Assembly: GCA_003500765.1 (NCBI GenBank)
Contig: DNQL01000058.1
Span: forward strand, 1 to 5,053
Reading direction: 5' to 3'
Origin: Elusimicrobiota bacterium
Lineage (GTDB): Bacteria > Elusimicrobiota > Elusimicrobia > Elusimicrobiales > UBA9959
DNA length: 5,053 nucleotides
Shown: positions 1 to 5,053 of the stretch, piece after piece
How positions within the stretch are numbered: position 1 is the first letter of the stretch
How the letters are laid out: each line of letters begins with the position of its first letter
Program-made: the position numbers and the translations under genes
Notes under the pieces: generated by a model
Databases searched by the model: none
Told to the model about the DNA's origin: nothing
Seen by the model: only the letters and a program-made list of their open reading frames with translations

Positions 1-1
1 G

Positions 2-460
2 GAGGCGGCCCGCGCCGCGGCCGAGGCGGCGGCGAGAGAGGCCGCGGAACTCGATGTCAGGCTGGAGGTCTCCGGCGCCGCCAGCGCGGAGATAAACGGC
101 GACCGGGACCGACTGTTCCAGGCCGTCCGCCACATGGTGCGCAACGCCGTGTTATTCAACAAGCCCGGCGGGCTGGTCAGGGTGGAGGTAGTCGATTCGC
201 CGGAGGCGGCGCTGGTGCGGGTCTCCGACACCGGCGAGGGGATACCGAAGGAGAAGCTCGGCTCCCTCGGCGAGCCCTTCTACCAGGCCGCCGACTACCT
301 GACGCGCAGGGTCGGGGGCCTGGGGCTGGGCCTGGCCGTGATAAAGCGGACGGCGGAGGCCCATAAAGGCCGCGTGACGGTCTCCAGCGAACCGGGCAGG
401 GGAAGCGTCTTCACGCTGACGCTGCCTAAAGAAATGTGCAAAACGAAAGAGAGCGCATGA
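2..460 (+). CDS. Sensor histidine kinase, C-terminal HATPase_c fragment (5' end outside window)
   Basis: The frame is open from the left edge, giving 152 visible residues ending in TGA. It is the catalytic ATP-binding domain of a histidine kinase, which binds ATP and phosphorylates a histidine in the missing upstream part. Counting from the first visible residue, the N-box includes Asn48 within HMVRNAV. The G1 box is DTGEGIP (Asp76, Gly78, Gly80), the F-box is GEPFYQ (about 90-95), and the G2 lid is GGLGLGL (about 105-111). A typical C-terminal strand, VFTLTLP, follows. The stretch before the N-box is Ala/Glu/Arg-rich and helical, as expected after a dimerisation domain. An internal ATG at 134 lies inside the N-box and is not a credible start. 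Sensor domains, membrane segments and the phospho-acceptor His are off-window, so the signal is unknown. The gene lies 112 nt upstream of a hybrid kinase on the same strand and may phosphorylate that protein's N-terminal receiver (inference). The family call is secure. Confidence 0.95.
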   Translation, partial: EAARAAAEAAAREAAELDVRLEVSGAASAEINGDRDRLFQAVRHMVRNAVLFNKPGGLVRVEVVDSPEAALVRVSDTGEGIPKEKLGSLGEPFYQAADYLTRRVGGLGLGLAVIKRTAEAHKGRVTVSSEPGRGSVFTLTLPKEMCKTKESA

Positions 461-576
461 GCGGGAAAAGAGCGGAACAAAGCGGCTGGCCGTCTTCGGC
501 GGCCTCCGCCGGGCGGGTGACGGCGGACACGCAACGGCGGCCGCGAAGACAAATTTCGGGAAGGGGACGGCGATGA
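457..576 (+). CDS. Possible 39-codon bridging ORF between the two kinases (doubtful)
   Basis: ATG at 457 overlaps the TGA of the upstream kinase fragment, and this ORF's own TGA (574-576) overlaps the hybrid kinase ATG (573). It therefore spans the whole gap with ATGA-type junctions at both ends. The predicted product starts MSGKRAEQ, ends SGRGRR, and is arginine- and serine-rich with no hydrophobic core, membrane segment or recognisable motif. Codon use argues against a conserved gene: 26 of 39 third positions are G or C, and AGA, CGA and CAA appear in a GC-rich setting. Only a weak purine-rich stretch (about 444-453) precedes the start. It could be chance, or a short translated bridge keeping ribosomes moving into the hybrid kinase. 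I list it because the double overlap is exact, not because the peptide looks functional. Confidence 0.2.
   Translation: MSGKRAEQSGWPSSAASAGRVTADTQRRPRRQISGRGRR
558..567 (+). promoter_or_regulatory. Ribosome binding site of the hybrid kinase
   Basis: GGGAAGGGGA is a purine-rich Shine-Dalgarno-like stretch with its AAGGGG core at 561-566, six bases before the ATG at 573. It supports ATG 573 as the start. That start also fits the protein: the first beta strand and acidic pair of the receiver domain begin about seven residues in. I see no convincing -35/-10 promoter in the gap, so transcription probably continues from the upstream kinase gene (inference). Confidence 0.7.
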
Positions 577-3500
577 AGGAAAGCGCAAAAACGCTGGCGC
601 TGATCGTGGACGACGGCCCGGGCATAGTGGAACTGATCTCGGAAAAGCTGGCCCGCGAAGGAATAGAGACGGTTTCGGCCGGCACCGCGGAAGAGGCCGA
701 AACGGTCATAGGCGACCGCCGCCCCGACATCACACTGGTGGACTATTCGCTGCCCGGCCGCAACGGCCTGCAACTGATGGAAAGCGTCCGGGGCAAGCTG
801 GCCGCCGCCGGCGGAGACTGCCCCCCGTTCATCGTAATAACCGGCCACGGCGATGAGCGGCTGGCGGTGGAAGCGATGAGGCTGGGCGCCGTCGATTACC
901 TGATAAAGGACGCGGAATTCCTCTCCAAAGTGGGCCCGGCCGCGGTCCGCGCCCTGCGCGAGTACAAAACACGCCGGCAGCTGGCCGAGAGCGAGAGCAG
1001 GTTCCGGACGCTCTTCGAATGCGGCAACGACGCGGCCTTTGTCCACCCCTTCGGAAAGGACGGGGTCCCCGGTAAATTCACCGCCGTGAACGACGTGGCC
1101 TGCGCCAGGCTGGGCTACACCCGGGAGGAACTGCTGGATATGGGCCCAGCCGATGTAGACGCGGACGGCATGGACGATAAACGCCGGGCGGCCCTGGAGC
1201 GGTTGGCCTCGACCGGTCACGCCATTTTTATCATGGTGCACAAAGCGAAGAACGGAGACCGTATACCCGTCGAGATCTCGGCCAGCCGCTTCGAGACCGC
1301 CGGCGGGGTCTTCCTGGTATCGATATGCCGCGACATTACCGAAAGAGTAAAGGCGGAAACGGCCCTGCGGCACAGCGAAGCCCGCTTCCGCGCCTTTTTC
1401 AGCGACCTGCCGATGGGCGTGGCCTTGTTGCGCCCGCTGGACGGGGGCGCCGATTTCGAATTCTTAGATTTCAGCCCGGAAGCGGAACGGATAGAGGGCT
1501 TAAAAAAAGAAAGCGTCCTGGGCAGGAAAGTCACGGATGTTTTCCCCGGGGTAGGGGCCCTGGGACTGCTGAAGGTTTTCTCGGAAGTCCTGGCCGACGG
1601 CAAACCGCGCACATTGACCTCCTCCTATTACAAAGACTCCAGGAATCAGGGCTGGCGGGAGAACACCGTCTTCCGCCTGCCGGACGGCCTGATAGCTTCG
1701 GTATACCGCGACACGACCGCGGAGGAAACCGCGAAACTGGAGATCAGGGAAAAAGAGGAAAAGTACCGCGCGCTGCTGGAAAGCCTGCCGGACATAGTCA
1801 TGAACTTCGACAGGGAGTTACGCCACACCTATGTCTCCGAGAACGTCTCCCTGACGGGAATGGAAGCCCGGCAGTTCCTGAACAGGACGCACGCCGAACT
1901 GGGCTTCCCGCCGGATCTGTGCCGGCTGCTCGAGGAGAAACTCAAGAGCGTCTTCGGGCGCGGGAAGCCGGCCGAGACCGAGTTCGAGGCCGACCTGCCG
2001 ACCGGCAGGAAGGTCTACAACTGGCGCCTCACCCCGCAGCGCGACCCGGACGGCGAGGTGGTGTCCGTGACCACGCTGGCGCGGGACATCACGGACTACC
2101 GTTCTCTCGAGACTGATTACCGGCAGCTGTTCGACTCCATGCTGGACGGTTTCGCCCTTCACGAAATGATCCTGGACGGGGACGGCCGCCCGGCCGATTA
2201 CCGTTTCCTGAGACTCAACCCCGCCTTCGAGCGGCTTACCGGCCTGAAGGCTGCGGAGACGGAAGGCCGCACCGCCCTTGAAATACTCGGAGACGACGCG
2301 AAGGAATGGGTGGAGATATACGGCAAAGTGGCCCTGACCGGAGAACCCGCCAGTTTCGAAAAGTTCATCAAGCTGCTGGACAGGTATTACGCCATACTGG
2401 CCTTCCGGCCGCGGCCCGGCCAGTTCGCCGCCATATTCACGGACGTGACCGAGCAGAAAAAAGCCGAAACGACCCTGCGCGAAAATGCCGCGATGCTGGA
2501 GATGGCGGGCAGGTTTGCCCGGTTCGGCGCCTGGAGCGTGGACCTGGCCGCCGGGGTCTGCCATTGGTCCGACGAAGTGGCCGCCATACACGAGGAACCG
2601 GCGGGATTTTCCCCTCCCTTGGAGAAGGGCATCAACTATTACGCCCCGGAGTGGCGGGAAAAGATAAACGCCGTTTTCGCCGCCTGCGCCGGCGGTGGAA
2701 CTCCCTACGACGAGACGATGGAGATAATCACGGCAAAGGGCAACCGCCGCTGGGTGCGCGCCATAGGCCGGGCCGAGCGGGACGCCGACAACCGGATAAT
2801 GAGGGTGAGCGGCTCCTTCCAGGACATAACCGATCGCAAGCGCATGGAAGAGGACCTGCTCAAGTCGCAGAAGGTGGAATCGCTGGGCATGCTGGCCGGC
2901 GGCATAGCGCACGACTTCAACAATATCCTTACCGGCATAACAGCCAACCTCTCGATGCTGATATCAAAAGCCGGCGGGGAAGGCGAGACGGGCGAGGCAC
3001 TGAACGAAGCGCTGGCCGCCGCCAATACGGCCAAGGGTCTGACCCGCCAGCTGCTGGCCTTCGCCGAAGGCGGCAAACCGCTCAAGAAAGAGCTGGACGC
3101 GGGGCGCGCCGTGGCGGAAGCGGCGCGGCTGGCGCTGCGCGGTTCCTCCTGCTCGCCAGAACTTAATATCGCGCCGGACCTCTGGTCGGTGGAGGCCGAC
3201 GAAACGCAGCTCTCGCAGGTGATAGTAAACCTGGTCACCAACGCGGCGCAGTCCATGCCCGGCTGCGGGAAAGTGACCGTCGCCGCCGTCAACGAGGGCG
3301 GCGCGGGGTCGCCCTCCCTTAAGATAACCGTCGCCGACACCGGCACAGGCATACCCGGAAAATACCTGAAGGACATATTCGACCCCTATTTCACCACCAA
3401 GAAACAGGGCCACGGCCTGGGCCTCACCATGGCTTACTCCATAATCAAAGGTCACGGCGGCGATATACGAGCGGAGTCCGAACAGGGCCGCGGCACCGTC

Positions 3501-3956
3501 TTCACTATAACCCTGCCGGCCACCGGCCGGCGCCCGGCCGGAACCCCGGCCGTCTCCCCCGCGCCCGAGACCGGCCATGGCAGGGTGCTGGTGATGGACG
3601 ACGAGGAAGTGGTGCTCAAGGCCTGCCGCCGCATGATAACCTCGCTGGGCTATGAATGCGCCCTGGCCGGGGACGGCGAGGCAGCGCTCAAAGCCTACGA
3701 GGCGGCGGCCGCCGAAGGGAAGCCTTTCGACGCCGTCATCATGGACATAACCATACAGGGCGGCATGGGCGGCCGCGAGGCCGTCGCCGAGCTGCGCAAA
3801 AAGCATCCGGACGCGAAAGTCATAGCCTCCAGCGGCTACGCCTCGGGCGCGCCCGTCTCGGAGTACGCGGCGATGGGCTTTGACGGCCTGCTGGCGAAAC
3901 CCTATAATTATGACGAGATGGCGGCGCTGCTCAAGAAGACGATAGGCGGGAAATGA
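573..3956 (+). CDS. Hybrid histidine kinase: REC - 5x PAS - HisKA - HATPase_c - REC
   Basis: This 1127-residue protein has no signal peptide or membrane segment, so it should be cytoplasmic. REC1 (about 7-128) has acidic pair Asp13/Asp14, acceptor Asp57, Thr90 and Lys112. Five PAS domains follow at about 142-258, 269-384, 396-508, 514-628 and 639-755. Most end in a D-[IV]-T-[ED] motif (RDITE, RDITD, TDVTE, QDITD; PAS2 has RDTTAE), and charged signalling helices join them. PAS5 resembles the PAS_3 type. HisKA has the H-box GGIAHDFNNIL with His780; Asp781 and Asn784 fit the D/E-x-x-N/T motif linked to kinase and phosphatase activity in HisKA proteins. HATPase_c has Asn886/Asn890, ADTGTGIP (Asp922), FDPYFTTK and GHGLGL (946-951). 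A Pro/Ala linker (about 983-1002) leads to REC2 (1004-1125) with Asp1009/Asp1010, Asp1058, Ser1086 or Ser1087, and Lys1109-Pro1110. No LOV cysteine motif is visible, so ligands are unknown. The next gene, a response regulator, overlaps by 4 nt and is the likely output partner (inference). Confidence 0.97.
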   Translation: MKESAKTLALIVDDGPGIVELISEKLAREGIETVSAGTAEEAETVIGDRRPDITLVDYSLPGRNGLQLMESVRGKLAAAGGDCPPFIVITGHGDERLAVEAMRLGAVDYLIKDAEFLSKVGPAAVRALREYKTRRQLAESESRFRTLFECGNDAAFVHPFGKDGVPGKFTAVNDVACARLGYTREELLDMGPADVDADGMDDKRRAALERLASTGHAIFIMVHKAKNGDRIPVEISASRFETAGGVFLVSICRDITERVKAETALRHSEARFRAFFSDLPMGVALLRPLDGGADFEFLDFSPEAERIEGLKKESVLGRKVTDVFPGVGALGLLKVFSEVLADGKPRTLTSSYYKDSRNQGWRENTVFRLPDGLIASVYRDTTAEETAKLEIREKEEKYRALLESLPDIVMNFDRELRHTYVSENVSLTGMEARQFLNRTHAELGFPPDLCRLLEEKLKSVFGRGKPAETEFEADLPTGRKVYNWRLTPQRDPDGEVVSVTTLARDITDYRSLETDYRQLFDSMLDGFALHEMILDGDGRPADYRFLRLNPAFERLTGLKAAETEGRTALEILGDDAKEWVEIYGKVALTGEPASFEKFIKLLDRYYAILAFRPRPGQFAAIFTDVTEQKKAETTLRENAAMLEMAGRFARFGAWSVDLAAGVCHWSDEVAAIHEEPAGFSPPLEKGINYYAPEWREKINAVFAACAGGGTPYDETMEIITAKGNRRWVRAIGRAERDADNRIMRVSGSFQDITDRKRMEEDLLKSQKVESLGMLAGGIAHDFNNILTGITANLSMLISKAGGEGETGEALNEALAAANTAKGLTRQLLAFAEGGKPLKKELDAGRAVAEAARLALRGSSCSPELNIAPDLWSVEADETQLSQVIVNLVTNAAQSMPGCGKVTVAAVNEGGAGSPSLKITVADTGTGIPGKYLKDIFDPYFTTKKQGHGLGLTMAYSIIKGHGGDIRAESEQGRGTVFTITLPATGRRPAGTPAVSPAPETGHGRVLVMDDEEVVLKACRRMITSLGYECALAGDGEAALKAYEAAAAEGKPFDAVIMDITIQGGMGGREAVAELRKKHPDAKVIASSGYASGAPVSEYAAMGFDGLLAKPYNYDEMAALLKKTIGGK
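3944..3956 (+). promoter_or_regulatory. RBS and ATGA stop/start overlap coupling hybrid kinase to response regulator
   Basis: The hybrid kinase stop TGA (3954-3956) and the regulator ATG (3953-3955) share an ATGA. The purine-rich AGGCGGG at 3944-3950 sits just upstream and can serve as the ribosome binding site. This arrangement usually gives translational coupling, which would keep kinase and regulator levels linked. It also fixes the regulator start, which matches the normal N-terminus of OmpR-family receivers. Confidence 0.75.
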
Positions 3957-4642
3957 AGGAAAGAATACTTTTAGTGGACGACGACCGGCAGATGCTGGGC
4001 GTGATGCGCCGGCACCTGGAGGCGCGCGGCTACTCCGTCTCGTTCACGGACAATCCTTCCGAAGGGCTGATACTGGCCCGCGACCTCAAGCCCGCGGCCG
4101 TCATCACCGACGCCGAGATGCCCGGCATGGACGGCCTCACGCTGTGCCGCGCGGTCAAGGAAAGCGCGGGCAGGGGCGGCCTGCCCGTGATACTCATCTC
4201 CGGCAAGATGACCGACGAGGAAGACATACTCTCCGCCTACGACAAGGGAGCGGACGACTACCTCATCAAACCATTCTCGATGCCCATAATGCTGGCGAAA
4301 GTCTCGGCCGTGCTGCGGCGCTATTCGGCGCAGGCCGAAGCCGGTGAACGGATAAAGTCGGAGGGGATAGAACTGAATCCCGAGGCCAGGACGGTGAGCG
4401 TGAAAGGTTCGCCGGTGAAGCTCACCCGCAAGGAATTCGACCTGCTGGCGCTGCTGCTGACCAGCCCCGGCAAGGTGCTCTCCCCCTCCTTTCTGCTCGA
4501 GCGCGTCTGGGGCCATGACCCGGCCGACTACAACGATACCCACACCGTGGAAGTGCACCTCTCCAATCTCAGGAAAAAGCTGGGGCCGGAACTGTCCGCC
4601 AGGATAGCCAGCGTCACCGGCGTCGGCTACAAGTTCGACTAG
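3953..4642 (+). CDS. OmpR/PhoB-family response regulator (REC + winged helix)
   Basis: The 229-residue protein is of normal length for the family and ends in TAG. The receiver (about 3-123) has an acidic cluster Asp9-Asp11, phospho-acceptor Asp53 in ITDAEMPG, Ser83 at the switch position, and Lys106-Pro107 in DDYLIKPF. The winged-helix DNA-binding domain (about 136-228) has LTRKEFDLLALLL, VWGHDP, a recognition helix around DTHTVEVHLSNLRKKL (195-210) and the wing GVGYKF. It should be a DNA-binding transcription factor activated by phosphorylation and dimerisation. The 4-nt overlap makes the hybrid kinase the likely phosphodonor, although transfer from that kinase's C-terminal receiver would need an Hpt protein not seen here. 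Oddities by eye against E. coli PhoB: the positions of the Arg91-Glu111 dimer salt bridge are both Ile (92 and 112), and Lys117 corresponds to Ser118. Target genes cannot be read from this window. The family call is secure; no gene name is assigned. Confidence 0.97.
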   Translation: MKERILLVDDDRQMLGVMRRHLEARGYSVSFTDNPSEGLILARDLKPAAVITDAEMPGMDGLTLCRAVKESAGRGGLPVILISGKMTDEEDILSAYDKGADDYLIKPFSMPIMLAKVSAVLRRYSAQAEAGERIKSEGIELNPEARTVSVKGSPVKLTRKEFDLLALLLTSPGKVLSPSFLLERVWGHDPADYNDTHTVEVHLSNLRKKLGPELSARIASVTGVGYKFD

Positions 4643-4654
4643 CTTCCGGAAAAC

Positions 4655-5053
4655 TCAATCGCGGATACTGTCCCCGGAATTAAAGAGCGGGGCCAGGTCC
4701 GGGTCCTTCCTTACTTTCAGCACCACCGAAATAAAATCCGGCCTGGCCAGGTATTTGGCCGCCAGCCTGCCCCCCCGGGTACGGCCCTGAGCGCTTTCAA
4801 CGCCTTAAGCGGCTCGCGCGGGTCGGCTTCGGCCAGGACCCTGGCGGCCTCCGGGTTCTTCTCCAGGTCCTCCAGCAGTTCTTTCACCACCGGCCGGTCG
4901 CCGTATTTAAGAAGCGCGCGGCGGAGCATCTCTTCTTTCGAAGACCCCGGCCCGGACGCGGGAGGGGCGGCCGGTACCGGCGGAACCGACGGAAGCCGGG
5001 CCTCTCCTGCCGCGCCCGGTGTCCCGCGCCACGGGACAAAAACGTAAAAAGCC
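4655..5053 (-). CDS. Unrecognised helical protein, partial and apparently frameshifted
   Basis: This minus-strand gene converges on the response regulator, leaving 12 nt between stop codons. One frame is open from the right edge (5052) down to about 4777; the continuation lies in another frame from about 4771 to the TGA at 4655-4657. The switch coincides with seven G on the minus strand (plus 4770-4776), and one extra G would restore a single frame. The visible product begins AFYVFVPWR, which looks like the end of a membrane helix or signal anchor. A Pro/Ala/Gly linker of about 30 residues follows, then an alpha-helical domain beginning near Met at 4929. From that Met the repaired domain is 91 residues, ending DLAPLFNSGDSIRD; unrepaired, it stops at 4717 after 70 residues with an atypical Trp/Pro-rich tail. 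Met4929 could be an alternative start, but the open upstream frame favours an internal position. I do not recognise the family. A membrane-anchored helical protein is possible, with no evident functional link to the kinases. Confidence 0.65.
4770..4776 (-). other. Seven-G homopolymer at the apparent frameshift
   Basis: The plus strand has seven C here. Upstream coding (minus strand) reads gta ccc ggg ggg gca, while plausible protein resumes as ggc agg ctg gcg gcc aaa, a frame needing one added base (or two removed). A homopolymer miscall, a true mutation, slipped-strand phase variation or -1 ribosomal slippage would all look like this. A miscall is the simplest explanation. Confidence 0.7.
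5020..5038. repeat. Perfect 7-bp inverted repeat (hairpin) beside two A5 tracts
   Basis: TGTCCCG (5020-5026) and CGGGACA (5032-5038) are exact reverse complements around a 5-nt loop CGCCA. AAAAACGTAAAAA follows on the plus strand (5038-5050). It is not a normal intrinsic terminator: a plus transcript would have A rather than U after the stem, and in a minus transcript the U tracts come before it. It lies inside the open minus-strand reading frame, so it may reflect codon composition only. Confidence 0.5.

Noticed and set aside
134..460. Stand-alone 108-residue ATPase protein starting at ATG 134
   Set aside because: The frame is open to the left edge and the ATG falls within the N-box helix, so this is an internal methionine of a truncated kinase.
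461..572. Promoter between the two kinase genes
   Set aside because: No pair of -35/-10-like elements with sensible spacing is visible; the only AT-rich patch (about 549-556) is too close to the ribosome binding site.
906..911. REC1 has Lys112 followed by Asp rather than the usual Pro
   Set aside because: N-terminal receivers ahead of PAS kinases often show a DYLIKD-like end, so this looks like a subfamily trait rather than an inactive domain; all catalytic residues are present.
426..1373. Long minus-strand open frame (315 codons) opposite the hybrid kinase 5' region
   Set aside because: It lies antisense to clear REC and PAS coding. Its translation shows no motif and is rich in His, Gly, Arg and Gln, as expected from reading GC-rich codons backwards.
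1325..2116. Plus-strand open frame of 263 codons in another frame inside the PAS array
   Set aside because: It is an out-of-frame reading of the hybrid kinase, rich in Arg, Pro and Gly and without recognisable structure; the PAS frame is unambiguous.
1818..2912. Long minus-strand open frame (364 codons) opposite PAS3 to HisKA
   Set aside because: It is a shadow of the conserved kinase coding, with no domain signature and no credible ribosome binding site or neighbour context.
4672..4692. CCCCG...CGGGG inverted repeat as a terminator for the response regulator
   Set aside because: The stem is only 5 bp with an 11-nt loop, has no following T tract and lies within the minus-strand coding frame.

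Overview
The window carries a same-strand two-component signalling cluster followed by one convergent, unrecognised gene. It is visibly GC-rich with few non-coding bases. The clearest taxonomic hint is codon use: despite the high GC, isoleucine is mostly ATA (8 ATA, 3 ATC and 0 ATT in the response regulator gene), and AGG arginine is common. This resembles environmental lineages such as Elusimicrobiota, or deltaproteobacteria-like groups rich in hybrid kinases. That placement is inference from codon style and kinase type, not a firm assignment.

Layout: (1) 2-460 (+) is the C-terminal ATP-binding domain of a histidine kinase whose N-terminus lies off the left edge. (2) 461-572 is a 112-nt gap. 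A 39-codon reading frame (457-576) bridges it exactly, overlapping both neighbours in ATGA-type junctions; whether it is translated is doubtful. (3) 573-3956 (+) is a 1127-residue soluble hybrid histidine kinase with the order REC, five PAS domains, HisKA, HATPase_c, REC. (4) 3953-4642 (+) is an OmpR/PhoB-type response regulator overlapping the hybrid kinase by 4 nt. (5) 4655-5053 (-) is a convergent gene open to the right edge of the window. It is split by an apparent one-base frameshift at a run of seven G (minus strand). Its product is a proline-punctuated helical protein I do not recognise.

How the parts may work together: the hybrid kinase probably senses intracellular or relayed signals through its PAS array. 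It autophosphorylates on His780 and can pass phosphate to its own C-terminal receiver (Asp1058) or to the response regulator (Asp53), which would bind DNA through its winged helix. The N-terminal receiver (Asp57) makes the hybrid kinase a possible target of another kinase, and the truncated kinase upstream is the obvious candidate. No Hpt domain is visible, so a full four-step phosphorelay would need a partner encoded elsewhere. These links follow from domain content and gene order; the sequence does not prove them.

The signalling genes belong to well-known families. The least-explained object is the frameshifted minus-strand gene at the right edge, which standard gene callers would likely miss or truncate. 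I found no CRISPR array, mobile element, tRNA, rRNA or convincing intrinsic terminator.
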